Assembly: GCF_020532645.1 (NCBI RefSeq) | Contig: NZ_JAJAUZ010000004.1 | Location: 124,001-188,000 of the forward strand | Source of the DNA: Streptomyces bambusae | GTDB lineage: Bacteria > Actinomycetota > Actinomycetes > Streptomycetales > Streptomycetaceae | Length of the DNA stretch: 64,000 bases | Reading direction: 5' to 3' | Shown: positions 44,894 to 55,440 of the stretch, piece after piece | How the letters are laid out: the number at the start of each line of letters is the position of its first letter | How positions within the stretch are numbered: the stretch's first letter is position 1 | Program-made: the position numbers and the translations under genes | The notes under the pieces: generated by a model | What the model was told of the DNA's origin: nothing | Databases searched by the model: none | The model's input: only the letters and a program-made list of their open reading frames with translations

Positions 44894-46471
44894 TCAGCGC
44901 ACGTTCACGGTGACCGTGTGCCAGCCGGTGGCCCCGTCCGGGAGGGTGCCGGTGCGCCGCCCCGTCTGGGTGCGGCCCTCGCCGTCGGTCGCCCGGACGG
45001 CCAGCTCGTGCCGCCCTCCGGTGGCCGTCCACTCCCACACCCACTGCCGCCAGGTGTCGGCCGAGTCCGCCGCGGCGAGCCGGGCCTCCTGCCACGGGCC
45101 CCCGTCCACCCGGACCTCCACCTTCGCGATCCCCCGGTGCTGCGCCCACGCCACCCCCGCGACCGCCACCCGCCCGGCCCGCAGCGAGGCGTACGGCCGC
45201 GGCGTGTCGATCCGCGACTGCGTCTTCACCGGCGCCCGGGCGGCCCAGGACCGCTGCACCCAGTAGGCGTCGTACGCGTCGAACGTGGTGAGCCGCAGCT
45301 CCCGCAGCCACTTGCACGCGGACACGTACCCGTACAGCCCCGGGACGACCATCCGGACCGGGAAGCCGTGCGCGAACGGCAGCGGCTCGCCGTTCATCCC
45401 GACGGCCAGCAGCGCGTCCCGCCCGTCCAGCACCGTCTCGACCGGGGTGCCGAGCGTCATGCCGTCCACCGACCGGGCCACCAGCTGGTCCGCGGGACCG
45501 CCCTGCGACGGCGGCCGCACGCCCGCCTCGCGCAGCAGGTCCGCCAGCCGTACGCCGAGCCACCGGGCATTGCCGACCAGCGTGCCGCCGACCTCGTTGG
45601 ACACGCATGCCAGGGTGATGTCCCGCTCCACCAGCTCCCGGCGCAGCAGGTCCTCGTAGCGGAGGGTCAGTGGCCGGGTCACGCCCTCGCCGTGGATCCG
45701 CAGCGACCAGCCGTCGACGGTCGACTTCGGCACCACCAGGGCCGTGTCCACGCGGTAGAAGTCCCGGTTCGGAGTGAAGAACGGGCCCAGTCCGGGCACC
45801 TCCAGCTGCACCCCGGCCGGTACCGGCCGAGCAGGGGAGGCGGGCGGCGGCAGCTTCAGCGCCGCCCGCGCGGCCTCCGCCTCCGCCGCACCCGAGGCGT
45901 TCACCTGGCGCCCCACCAGGCCTGCGAGCCCCGACAGAACCACCGTTCCGGCGGCCAGCTGGACGAACCGGCGCCGGTCCGGCGCGGACCCGGTGCCCGT
46001 GTAGCCCGCCCGTACGCGGACGGCGAGCAGGTACAGCACCGCGGCCGCGGTCAGCCCCGCCACCGCCGAGGGCACGGCGTCGGCCGGCCGCCCCTCCGGT
46101 CTGCCGACCGCCGCCACCGCGCCGAACAGGCCGAACGCGGCGGCCACCAGGGCGCCCGCCGGCGGCCGGCGCACCGCCAGCAGCCCGGCGGCCGCGGCGA
46201 ACACGGCCAGCAGGGTCAGGATGCCGAGCTGGAGGACGAGCTTGTCGGAGGTGCCGAACGCACGGATCGCCCACTCCTTCACCACGGTGGGCGTCGCGTC
46301 GATCACCGCCCCGCCGACGGCCGTCACCGGCCCCGACTGCGGCCTGACGACCGCCGAGGCCAGCTCCGCCACGCCCAGCGCGGCGAACCCGGCCACCAGT
46401 CCGCAGACGGCGCCCCGGCGCCGGCGCACCGCGCGCCGGGCCGGGGTGTCGGAGATGTCCGCAAGGGTCAC
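44894..46471 (-). CDS. Membrane molybdopterin oxidoreductase, sulfite-oxidase fold
   Basis: The 525-aa protein has four or five N-terminal hydrophobic helices (to about residue 155) and another segment at about 175-190 with an RRRFVQLAAG twin-arginine-like motif. The sulfite oxidase molybdopterin domain follows: FYRVDTALVVPK, and ACVSNEVGG near 288 with the molybdenum-ligating cysteine. A C-terminal dimerisation domain (WAQHRGIAKVEVRVDGGPW) completes the fold. The catalytic domain is probably extracytoplasmic. The physiological substrate is unknown for this common actinobacterial type. The start is GTG 46471, 40 nt after the alpha-galactosidase gene end. Confidence 0.9.
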   Translation of the reverse strand: MTLADISDTPARRAVRRRRGAVCGLVAGFAALGVAELASAVVRPQSGPVTAVGGAVIDATPTVVKEWAIRAFGTSDKLVLQLGILTLLAVFAAAAGLLAVRRPPAGALVAAAFGLFGAVAAVGRPEGRPADAVPSAVAGLTAAAVLYLLAVRVRAGYTGTGSAPDRRRFVQLAAGTVVLSGLAGLVGRQVNASGAAEAEAARAALKLPPPASPARPVPAGVQLEVPGLGPFFTPNRDFYRVDTALVVPKSTVDGWSLRIHGEGVTRPLTLRYEDLLRRELVERDITLACVSNEVGGTLVGNARWLGVRLADLLREAGVRPPSQGGPADQLVARSVDGMTLGTPVETVLDGRDALLAVGMNGEPLPFAHGFPVRMVVPGLYGYVSACKWLRELRLTTFDAYDAYWVQRSWAARAPVKTQSRIDTPRPYASLRAGRVAVAGVAWAQHRGIAKVEVRVDGGPWQEARLAAADSADTWRQWVWEWTATGGRHELAVRATDGEGRTQTGRRTGTLPDGATGWHTVTVNVR

Positions 46472-46511
46472 AGGGCCTCCGTGCTGCGCTGATCCGTATG
46501 GGTGAAGACCG

Positions 46512-48248
46512 TCAGGCAGGAAGTGCCCAGGCCTGGTTGGCGAGATTACGGCCGCACGGCCGGGCCCGCAGCCGCTCGGTGGTGGCGCTCGGCGCGTCGA
46601 GGCAGAGCCCGGAACCGGCCGTGGCGACGGTCCGGTCGGCCCGGTACCGCCACACCTGCCCCGATCGGCCCGCCGGGTCGCAGGCGGCCAGTGACACGGT
46701 CGCCGAGCTGCCCGAACCGGCGGCCGTCAGACAGCGCCCGCCCTGCCGCAGGGTGCCGTCGGCCGGTGTGGTCCAGCGCTGGTCGGCGTCGGCCGTGCAC
46801 GTCTCCAGCAGCACCGCGCCGCCCCGCGCGGCACCGTCGCCGTCCGCGCAGCGCATGCCGTTCCCGGTGAGCTGCCCGGCCGGGACGGCCGGGGCGCAGT
46901 CCCGCGGGGTGAGCCGCCACACGGCCGTGCCGTGCGCCGGGACGGTGGCGGTCAGCGGGCCGGAGGTGTCGGCGGAGGCGCCGGTCCACAGGTTGCGGGC
47001 GGTCACCCGGCAGGACGGCAGCCCGATGCCGGCGAGGGGCACCACGGCCCGCCGGGCCGTCGAGGTCCGGTTCAGGACGGCCACCGCCCGGTCGCCGCCG
47101 GCCAGCGGGCGGGCCAGTACGTCGGTGCTGCCGTCGGTGGAGACCACCGCGGCCTGCCGGCCCAGCGGGTCCTGGTCGACGCGGATCAACTCCTCGTTGC
47201 CCAACGCGGCCAGGCCCGCCGCGGACAGCGCGCCCACGTCGGAGGAGAGGATGAACGGCGCCGCCATCATGGCCCACAGGGCGACCTGGGTCCGGCTCTC
47301 CTCGGCCGTCAGCCCGGGGGCGCCGGCGATCAGGAAGTCGGGGTCGTTCCAGTTGCCGGGGCCGGCGTAGCGGCCGAGCCAGCGGTTGTAGCCGTAGTTC
47401 CCGAGCACCGACGCCCAGCGCGAGGTGCCGGGGGCCGCCGGGTTGTACACCTGGACGTCCTTGCCCTCGCGCCACAGCTGCGCCGTGTCGCCCACCCAGC
47501 CGAGCACCGAGTACCAGGCCGGGCCGCCCCACTCGCCCTGCTGGAAGTAGGCGGGCGCGGACGCCGAGAGCACGATGGGCCGGCCGCTGGCCTGCAGGGC
47601 GCGGGCCGCCGCCGTGTAGGCCTTCCGGTACGCCTCCTCCTTCGTCTGGCCGGGGGCGATCCACATGTTGCAGCCGTCCATCTTCAGGTAGTCCACGCCC
47701 CAGGACGCGAACAGCCGGGCGTCCTGCGCGAAGTGGTCGGCCCCGCCGCCCTGCGGCGTCCCGCTGCCCGGGAACTTCTCGCAGGTCAGCGCGCCGGCGT
47801 CCTGGTACATCCCGAACTTGAGGCCCTTGCCGTGCAGGTACCGGCCCAGCCAGGCCATGCCGCGCGGGAACCGGGCCGGGTCGGCGACGAGGTTGCCGCT
47901 CGCGTCCCGGGACCGCTTCAGCCAGCAGTCGTCGACGGTCACGGTGTCGTAGCCCTTGGCGGCCAGCCCGGTGCGGACCAGCGCGTCGGCGTTGGCCACC
48001 ACCGTCGCCTCGTTGATGTTGCACATGTAGTGCGCCCAGTTGTTCCAGCCCATCGGCGGGGTCGGGGCCAGTGGGGCGGCGGCCGCGGCCGCGTGGACGG
48101 CGGGCAGAGCTGGTGCCGGGCCGGGGAGGGCGGGGGAGGGGGCCGCGGCGGTGCGGGGTCCGGCCACGGCGAGGGGATCGGGGGAGGACAGGGCGAGCAG
48201 GGCGGCAGCCGTGAGGGAGCTGCTGAGGACACGCAGGCGTGGCGGCAC
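46512..48248 (-). CDS. Secreted GH27 alpha-galactosidase with ricin-type carbohydrate-binding module
   Basis: The 578-aa protein has a signal peptide and Ala/Pro-rich linker (about 1-60). The GH27 barrel starts at TPPMGWNNW and has YLKMDGC with the nucleophile Asp near 191 and WNDPDFL with the acid/base Asp near 301. A C-terminal antiparallel domain and a CBM13/ricin B lectin module (about 450-578) with QW-type motifs (DQRWTTP, GQVWRY, NQAWAL) follow. It should release terminal alpha-galactose or a related sugar from plant polysaccharide outside the cell. ATG 48248 was chosen because it gives the complete signal peptide. Confidence 0.92.
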   Translation of the reverse strand: MPPRLRVLSSSLTAAALLALSSPDPLAVAGPRTAAAPSPALPGPAPALPAVHAAAAAAPLAPTPPMGWNNWAHYMCNINEATVVANADALVRTGLAAKGYDTVTVDDCWLKRSRDASGNLVADPARFPRGMAWLGRYLHGKGLKFGMYQDAGALTCEKFPGSGTPQGGGADHFAQDARLFASWGVDYLKMDGCNMWIAPGQTKEEAYRKAYTAAARALQASGRPIVLSASAPAYFQQGEWGGPAWYSVLGWVGDTAQLWREGKDVQVYNPAAPGTSRWASVLGNYGYNRWLGRYAGPGNWNDPDFLIAGAPGLTAEESRTQVALWAMMAAPFILSSDVGALSAAGLAALGNEELIRVDQDPLGRQAAVVSTDGSTDVLARPLAGGDRAVAVLNRTSTARRAVVPLAGIGLPSCRVTARNLWTGASADTSGPLTATVPAHGTAVWRLTPRDCAPAVPAGQLTGNGMRCADGDGAARGGAVLLETCTADADQRWTTPADGTLRQGGRCLTAAGSGSSATVSLAACDPAGRSGQVWRYRADRTVATAGSGLCLDAPSATTERLRARPCGRNLANQAWALPA

Positions 48249-48310
48249 GGAGGCTCCTCGACTCGGGGGACGTGCTGACGGTCTGGCGTGGCGTCAGTAC
48301 TGCGATGCGC

Positions 48311-48334
48311 CGGTGCTTCGGTGCTTCGGTGCTT
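48311..48334. repeat. Three tandem copies of CGGTGCTT
   Basis: Three exact 8-bp units run head to tail upstream of the galactosidase gene. The unit is not a multiple of three and the region is non-coding, so it is likely neutral slippage sequence. Confidence 0.8.
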
Positions 48335-48523
48335 CGTGGGCGTCAGCACCCCTGGACGGAAGGGATGGTGACGCAGCGTCAGTGCTCAACGTATGCCCAC
48401 AGAAAAACCCCGATGCACCTCCATATGGCTGCAATCGGGTGGATGGCAGGGGAATCCTCGGCAAACGGGATGATCCTTCCGCTGTTCCCGGGCATCCCGC
48501 GCAAGAAAAGAACGAGCGTTCTG

Positions 48524-48546
48524 ATACGTCGTACGATACGCTGTAT
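48524..48546 (+). promoter_or_regulatory. TetR-type operator overlapping the promoter
   Basis: A 23-bp dyad with pattern ATAC-N2-CGTA-N3-TACG-N2-GTAT ends 3 nt before the TetR ATG. A TACGAT -10-like box lies inside it (48532-48537). No ribosome binding site fits between, so the transcript is probably leaderless. The likely role is autorepression. Confidence 0.6.
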
Positions 48547-48549
48547 CTC

Positions 48550-49206
48550 ATGCCGAGGACCTCACCCGCCCTGGACCGAGCCACCCCCGAGGCCATCGCC
48601 GCCGCCGCCCTGCGCCTCATCGACGAGGAAGGGCCCGCGGCGCTCAGCTTCCGGACCCTCGCCGACCGCCTCGGCGTCTCGCACGCCACCGTCCAGCGAC
48701 GCTGCACCGACCTCGCCGGGCTGCTCGACCTGTGCACCGACCTGCTCGCCGCCCGGCTCCCCGACGTACCGCCCGGCACCGACTGGGCCACCGGCACCGA
48801 AGAGCGCTTCACCGCCCTCTACCGGCTCCTCGCCGCCCACCCCGGGCTGCTGGCCCTGCGCGGCAGCCGCCCCTGGCTGGGCCGCAACCTGCTGGCCCGG
48901 CTGGTCGAGCCCGCGGTCGCCGCGAACACCGCCGCCGGCATGAGCCCCGGCCGGGCGATGGCCGTCTACCGGCAGATGTACCTGCTCACCCTCGGCTGCG
49001 CCGCGTTCGTCGACCACCGAGACCCGGCGGGAGCCACCGCGGCCTCGCGGCGCGCGCTCGCCGCGCTCGACCCCGCCGAGTTCCCCGTCCTCGCCGCCCA
49101 CCTGCCGGAACTGCTGCCGCCGCTCACCGACCACGCGGTCCACCGGGACGCCCTGCGCGCCCTGATCGCCGCGGCTCGCCCCCGTACCCCCGACACCCGA
49201 CCCTGA
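48550..49206 (+). CDS. TetR-family transcriptional regulator
   Basis: The 218-aa protein has an N-terminal HTH (AALRLIDEEGPAALSFRTLADRLGVSHATVQRRC) with the recognition helix modified to SHATVQRR. A helical ligand domain follows, with WLGRNLLARLVEP near residue 110. The start ATG abuts a palindromic operator, suggesting autorepression. It lies 14 nt upstream of the PLP lyase gene and probably controls it; the inducer is unknown. Confidence 0.88.
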   Translation: MPRTSPALDRATPEAIAAAALRLIDEEGPAALSFRTLADRLGVSHATVQRRCTDLAGLLDLCTDLLAARLPDVPPGTDWATGTEERFTALYRLLAAHPGLLALRGSRPWLGRNLLARLVEPAVAANTAAGMSPGRAMAVYRQMYLLTLGCAAFVDHRDPAGATAASRRALAALDPAEFPVLAAHLPELLPPLTDHAVHRDALRALIAAARPRTPDTRP

Positions 49207-49220
49207 CCAGGAGGAACGCC

Positions 49221-50183
49221 GTGAAGCAGGACACGACCCCGGACGTCGCGCCGACCGCGGACGCCGCCGCGCCCCCGACCGCCGCCGACGTCCGCGCCGC
49301 CGCGGCCCGGATCGAGGGCCGGGTCCGCCCGGTCGCGCTCGCCGCCGCCGCCCCGGGCGTCTGGTTCGCGCTGGAACACCTCCAGCACACCGGCAGCTTC
49401 AAGGCCCGTGGCGCCCGCAACTTCCTCGCCGCCCACCGGGCCGCCGGCACCCTGCCCGCCGCCGGCGTCGCGATCGCCTCCGGTGGCAACGCCGGCCTCG
49501 CCTGCGCCTGGGCCGCCCGCGAGGAGGGGGTGCCCGCCACCGTCTTCCTCCCCGAGACCGCCCCGCCCGTCAAGGTGGCCCGGCTGCGCGGCTACGGCGC
49601 CGACGTCCGGCTCCGGGGCGCCGAGTACGCCGAAGCCCTCGCCGCCTCCCAGGCCTACGCGGCGGACTCCGGAGCGCTGCTCAGCCACGCCTACGACCAC
49701 CCGCTCATCGCCGCCGGCGCCGGCACCCTCGTCGGGGAGATCCGCGGCCGGCTGCCGGAGCTGGACTCCCTGGTCGTCTCCGTCGGCGGCGGGGGTCTCT
49801 TCGCGGGCGTCGCCGCCGCTGCCCGCGAGCACGGCATCCGGGTCACGGCCGTGGAACCCGAGAACTGCCGCGCCCTGCACGCCGCGCTGGAAGCGGGCCG
49901 TCCGGTGGACGTGGCCGTGGACTCGGTGGCCGCCGACGCCCTCGGGGCCCGGCGCGTCTCGGCCGCTGCTCTCGCCGCCGCGGAGCACCCCGACGTCACC
50001 GCGGTCCTGGTGCCGGACGCGGAGATCGTCCGGGCCCGCCGCCTGCTGTGGGACGAGCACCGGATCGCCGTCGAGCACGCCGCGGCCACCGCCTACGCGG
50101 CCCTGGCCGCCACCGGCCCGCTCGGCCGGTGCACCGCGGTCGTGCTCTGCGGGGCCAACACGGACCCGTCCGACCTCCTCTGA
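49221..50183 (+). CDS. PLP-dependent threonine/serine dehydratase-like enzyme
   Basis: The 320-aa fold-type II PLP enzyme has the Schiff-base lysine in GSFKARGA near residue 60, the phosphate-contacting SGGNAG and the glycine loop VSVGGGGLFAG. The length and lack of an ACT domain fit catabolic serine/threonine dehydratases or racemases that use 2-amino-3-hydroxy acids. GTG 49221 has GGAGG 7 nt upstream. It is co-transcribed with the TetR gene and followed by a terminator hairpin. Confidence 0.88.
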   Translation: MKQDTTPDVAPTADAAAPPTAADVRAAAARIEGRVRPVALAAAAPGVWFALEHLQHTGSFKARGARNFLAAHRAAGTLPAAGVAIASGGNAGLACAWAAREEGVPATVFLPETAPPVKVARLRGYGADVRLRGAEYAEALAASQAYAADSGALLSHAYDHPLIAAGAGTLVGEIRGRLPELDSLVVSVGGGGLFAGVAAAAREHGIRVTAVEPENCRALHAALEAGRPVDVAVDSVAADALGARRVSAAALAAAEHPDVTAVLVPDAEIVRARRLLWDEHRIAVEHAAATAYAALAATGPLGRCTAVVLCGANTDPSDLL

Positions 50184-50212
50184 CCCCGGCCCGGAGCCCG
50201 CTCCCGGCCGGT

Positions 50213-50241
50213 GGGCGCGACGAACGACGAACGTCGCGCCC
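50213..50241 (+). terminator. Hairpin after the PLP lyase gene
   Basis: A 10-bp perfect stem GGGCGCGACG/CGTCGCGCCC with a 9-nt loop begins 30 nt after the stop. There is no U-tract. Confidence 0.65.
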
Positions 50242-50342
50242 GCCGGCGACTTTCGAGAACACGCCCGGCCCGGCCCGCCTGCCAGAGTCGTCAGTGTCCG
50301 CAAGGACGTGGACCACCTGAAGAACGCGAGAGGGGAACGGGC

Positions 50343-50708
50343 GTGGCGGAGGAACGGCGCAAGGGATGTCTGATCGGCTGCCTGGTGGCGGGGATCCTGG
50401 GGGTCCTCGTCCTGGTGGCCGTCGGAATCGGGCTGTTCATGGTCGTGGACGCCGCCGACGACACCATGATCGACCGGGCGGTCTACGAGTCCGTGAAGAC
50501 CGGCGACGCGGAGAGCGCGGTGCGCGGCAGGCTGCCGGACGGCGCCGGCTTCATCGAGGACGTCCTCAAGGAAGGCGGCCCGGCCAGGCCCGCGGGCACC
50601 AGCTGCGCCTGGTACCTGGACGAGGCGGACTCCGCGGCCGAGCGGGTGTTCCGCTTCTGCTTCAAGGACGGAAGGCTCGCGGAGAAGGCGGAGTACGTCG
50701 CGAAGTAG
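50343..50708 (+). CDS. Small single-pass membrane protein of unknown function
   Basis: The 121-aa protein has a short charged N-terminus, one transmembrane helix (about 10-32, CLIGCLVAGILGVLVLVAVG) and a soluble C-terminal domain of about 85 residues with two cysteines (TSCAWYL, FRFCFKDG) that could pair outside the cell. GTG 50343 follows AGGGGAACGGGC. I recognise no family; a BamE/SmpA-like small fold is possible but weakly supported. Confidence 0.65.
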   Translation: MAEERRKGCLIGCLVAGILGVLVLVAVGIGLFMVVDAADDTMIDRAVYESVKTGDAESAVRGRLPDGAGFIEDVLKEGGPARPAGTSCAWYLDEADSAAERVFRFCFKDGRLAEKAEYVAK

Positions 50709-50752
50709 GCGCGGGCCCGCGGCGTGAGGCTGGACACAGAAGGGGTGCGCGC

Positions 50753-50772
50753 TTTTGCACTTAGTTGCAAAA
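50753..50772 (+). promoter_or_regulatory. Inverted repeat upstream of dienoyl-CoA reductase gene
   Basis: TTTTGCA-N6-TGCAAAA is a perfect 7-bp dyad in an A/T-rich island 57 nt before the gene. The shape suits a MarR- or TetR-type repressor site overlapping the promoter; the regulator is not in the immediate vicinity. Confidence 0.55.
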
Positions 50773-50801
50773 TGGGGGTCCGCTCGCTAGAACAGGAGTG
50801 A

Positions 50802-52844
<2,043 letters not shown>

Positions 52845-52860
52845 CGGCCTGATCCGCCGC

Positions 52861-52898
52861 GGCGATTGTGGCGGCCCACCGCGGCCGCCACAATCGCC
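52861..52898 (+). promoter_or_regulatory. 15-bp perfect inverted repeat abutting the thioesterase start
   Basis: GGCGATTGTGGCGGC and its complement flank an 8-nt loop. The element lies 16 nt after the reductase stop and 2 nt before the thioesterase GTG. It can terminate the upstream transcript. Its sequence also contains TTGTGG and CACAAT 17 nt apart, resembling -35 and -10 boxes for a leaderless message. Confidence 0.55.
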
Positions 52899-52900
52899 CT

Positions 52901-53350
52901 GTGACACAGACATCTCCGCAGACCCCGCCGCAGCCGGCCGGCCTCACCACCGCCGCCGCCGAGAAGATCCTCGCGGACAACTTCGCACCCTGGGTGCTCG
53001 ACCTCGGCCTCACCGTCGCCGAGACGGGCGACCGCCACGCCGTCCTCCGCCTGCCCTGGTCCGACCGCCTGGCCCGGGACGGCGGCGGCCTCTCCGGCCA
53101 GGCCATGATGGCCGCCGCCGACACCGCCACCGTGATCGCGGTGTCCGCGGCCCGCGGCGGCTACGGCCCGATGACCACCGTCCAGCAGTCCACCAGCTTC
53201 CAGCGCCCCGTCGTCGGCGCCGACCTGCTGATCGACGTGCGGATCACCAAGCTGGGCAAGCGGATGGCGTTCGCGGACGTCACCCTGACCGCCGAGGGCG
53301 CCGAGGAGCCCGCGGCCCGCGCCTCCACCGTCTACGCACTCCTCGGCTGA
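52901..53350 (+). CDS. PaaI-family hotdog thioesterase
   Basis: The 149-aa protein is a hotdog-fold acyl-CoA thioesterase: DGGGLSGQAMMAAADTATVIA forms the central helix with the catalytic acidic residue, and TTVQQSTSFQRPVVGADLLIDVRI the following strands. Substrates are probably acyl- or aryl-CoA; the position behind the dienoyl-CoA reductase fits fatty acid metabolism. GTG 52901 has no ribosome binding site, so the message may be leaderless. Confidence 0.85.
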   Translation: MTQTSPQTPPQPAGLTTAAAEKILADNFAPWVLDLGLTVAETGDRHAVLRLPWSDRLARDGGGLSGQAMMAAADTATVIAVSAARGGYGPMTTVQQSTSFQRPVVGADLLIDVRITKLGKRMAFADVTLTAEGAEEPAARASTVYALLG

Positions 53351-53371
53351 GACACCCTTCAGCCTGCCCGC

Positions 53372-53409
53372 CCTGCGGTCCGTCCGGCAGCGCCCGGACG
53401 GACCGCAGG
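53372..53409 (+). terminator. 16-bp hairpin after the thioesterase gene
   Basis: CCTGCGGTCCGTCCGG and its exact complement enclose a 6-nt loop, 21 nt after the stop. It is one of the strongest dyads in the window. Confidence 0.8.
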
Positions 53410-53449
53410 GTAGGGGAAACCCGACCCCCAGGTCTCGATCCCGGCCCAC

Positions 53450-53462
53450 TGACGGCACGTCA
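53450..53462 (+). promoter_or_regulatory. Small dyad before the GT87-like gene
   Basis: TGACG-GCA-CGTCA lies 22 nt before the ATG at 53484. It may be an operator, but a 5-bp arm can occur by chance. Confidence 0.25.
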
Positions 53463-53483
53463 CCACCCGGCTGGAATGGGGGC

Positions 53484-54860
53484 ATGCTGACCGAACGGAT
53501 CCGCCGGGCTCACGCACCGGCAGACAACAGGCTCTTCCAGTGCGGCAGTTGGCTGATCGCCGCGCTGTGCGCCGGCAGCCTGCTGCTGTTCTCCACCCTG
53601 CCCACGCACCGCCACTGGGCCCTCGCCGCCACCCTCGGCTACGTGGCCGCCGCAGCCGCCCGCCTCCTGCTCCCGGCTCGGTGGGCCCGGCCCGCCGCCG
53701 TCGTGACCGCCCTCGCGGGGGCCGTCGTACTGCCCCTCGGGTACCTCCTGCTGACCGGCGGCGCCCAGAGCGAGGTCGGCGTCGTCGAACGCGCCGGCCG
53801 GCTCCTCGTCGAGCAGGGCACCCCCTACCTGGCCGACCCGCAGACCGTCGGCGAGGTCACCCCCTACCTCCCGGGCATGGCGCTGTTCGGGCTGCCCCGG
53901 GTCGTGTTCGGGGACGGCGGACCGGCCGGCCGGGTGCTGGGCGACGCCCGGCTGTGGTGCGCCCTCGCGCTCCTGTGCTGCCTGTGGGCGGGCCGCCGGC
54001 TGCTCCGCCCCGCATCGGGGGCGGCCCTGCCGGCCCGGTCCTCCGCCCTCGGCACCGGAGCGCTGGTCGCGTCCCCCGTCGTGGCCCTCCCGGTCGCCGT
54101 CAGCGGTATCGACCTGCCGCTCGCCGGACTGCTCTGCCTCGCCCTCGCCGGTGCCGCCCGAGGCCGCCCGGCGACCGCCGGACTCGCCCTCGCCGCCGCC
54201 TGCTCGCTCAAGTGGACCGCCGTACCCGCCGTGGTCGTCGCCGTCGTCCTGCTGGTCCGGCTCGCCGGCCGCCGCGCCGCCCTCCGCTGCGCCGCCACCG
54301 CCCTTGCGGGCACCGCCGCCCTCGTCCTGCCCGGTGTGCTGCGCGCCCCGCGGGCCGCGTACGAGCAGGTCCTCGCGTTCCCCACCGGCCGCGGCGACCT
54401 GGAGACCCCCGCCGACAGCCCGCTGCCCGGCGGCCTCCTCGCCGACCTCGGCCCCTGGGGCTGGTACGCGGCGGTGGCCCTGCTGCTCGCCGGGGGCGCG
54501 GCCGTGGCGCTGTCCCTGGTGGTCCGGCCGCCGTACGACCTGGTCTCCGCCGCCGACCGGCTCGCCCTGGGACTGTGCACGGCCTTCCTGCTGGCCCCGG
54601 CCGGACGGTTCGGCTACCTCGTACTGCCCGTGGTCCTGGTGGTCTGGGCCCGGCTCGCCGACGGCGGCCGGCGGGCCGGCGCCGGCAGCCGCATCGTCGC
54701 CGCCGCCGGTACGGGCACCTGGGGCGGAGCCGGGTCCACCCGGCAGGCGGCGGCCCGTATGTGGCCGGCCGTCAGACCGACGGGTGCACTCCGCGCAGGT
54801 GCGCGAGCACGGCCAGCACCCGGCGGTTGCCCTCGGCCGGATCCAGGTCCAGCTTCATGA
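53484..54860 (+). CDS. Polytopic membrane protein, GT87/DUF2029-like glycosyltransferase
   Basis: The 458-aa protein has about ten hydrophobic helices. The extracytoplasmic-type loop VEQGTPYLADPQTVGEVTPYLPG after the third helix resembles GT-C/GT87 polyprenyl-sugar mannosyltransferases (PimE-like), as does SLKWTAVPA in a later helix. A canonical DxD or catalytic Asp cannot be assigned with certainty. The final roughly 50 residues are Arg/Ala/Gly-rich and run antisense over the 3' end of the convergent response-regulator gene by 89 nt. That tail may be recently acquired through loss of an earlier stop. Confidence 0.72.
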   Translation: MLTERIRRAHAPADNRLFQCGSWLIAALCAGSLLLFSTLPTHRHWALAATLGYVAAAAARLLLPARWARPAAVVTALAGAVVLPLGYLLLTGGAQSEVGVVERAGRLLVEQGTPYLADPQTVGEVTPYLPGMALFGLPRVVFGDGGPAGRVLGDARLWCALALLCCLWAGRRLLRPASGAALPARSSALGTGALVASPVVALPVAVSGIDLPLAGLLCLALAGAARGRPATAGLALAAACSLKWTAVPAVVVAVVLLVRLAGRRAALRCAATALAGTAALVLPGVLRAPRAAYEQVLAFPTGRGDLETPADSPLPGGLLADLGPWGWYAAVALLLAGGAAVALSLVVRPPYDLVSAADRLALGLCTAFLLAPAGRFGYLVLPVVLVVWARLADGGRRAGAGSRIVAAAGTGTWGGAGSTRQAAARMWPAVRPTGALRAGARARPAPGGCPRPDPGPAS

Positions 54861-55440
54861 AGATGCCGCCGGCGTGCTTGACGACGGCCGCCTCGGTCAC
54901 GGTCAGCCGCCGGGCGATGGCCTGGTTGGTCAGCCCCTCGGCCATCAGCGCCAGCACCTCGCGCTCGCGCGGTGTCAGCCGCCCCAGCGGCCGGTCGGCG
55001 CCCTGCTGCCGCAGCAGCACCCGCACCACCTCCGGATCGATGACGGTCTGCCCGGCTGCGACCCGCTCCAGTGCGTCCATGAACTCCGCGACCTCGCCCA
55101 CCCGGTCCTTCAGCAGGTAGCCCAGCCCGCCGCCGGCCGGCGCCGCCCCGCCGAACAGCTGCGTCGCGTACGCCGTGGCCACGTACTGCGACAGGACGAG
55201 CACCGGCAGGCCCGGGTGCCGCTCCCGCAGCTCCATCGCGGCGCGCAGCCCCTCGTCGGTGAAGCCGGGCGGCATCCGCACGTCGGTGATGACCACGTCG
55301 GGCCGGTCGGCGTCCACCGCCCGGGCCAGCGCGTCGGCGTCGCCGACGGCTGCGGCCACCTCGTGTCCCACGGCCGACAGCAGTTCGACCAGCCCGGCCC
55401 GGAGCAGTACGGCGTCCTCGGCCAGCACTATCCGGAGCAC
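54772..55440 (-). CDS. NarL/FixJ-family response regulator
   Basis: The 222-aa protein has a receiver domain with phospho-acceptor Asp in VVITDVRMP near residue 52, the acidic pair AEDAVLL and the lysine in GYLLKDRV. A LuxR-type HTH follows (LTPREREVLALMAEGLTNQAIARRL). It is controlled by the sensor kinase encoded upstream, whose end it overlaps by 13 nt. GTG 55440 has GGAGG 4 nt before it. The target genes are unknown. Confidence 0.92.
   Translation of the reverse strand: MLRIVLAEDAVLLRAGLVELLSAVGHEVAAAVGDADALARAVDADRPDVVITDVRMPPGFTDEGLRAAMELRERHPGLPVLVLSQYVATAYATQLFGGAAPAGGGLGYLLKDRVGEVAEFMDALERVAAGQTVIDPEVVRVLLRQQGADRPLGRLTPREREVLALMAEGLTNQAIARRLTVTEAAVVKHAGGIFMKLDLDPAEGNRRVLAVLAHLRGVHPSV

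Larger units (their letters stand above)
48249..48549. other. 301-nt intergenic region between divergent genes
   Basis: It holds the promoters of the galactosidase (minus) and TetR (plus) genes. It also contains three perfect copies of an 8-bp repeat at 48311-48334 and, at its right end, the TetR operator-like palindrome. The middle part (about 48370-48520) is lower in GC than the surroundings. I see no convincing gene. Confidence 0.5.
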
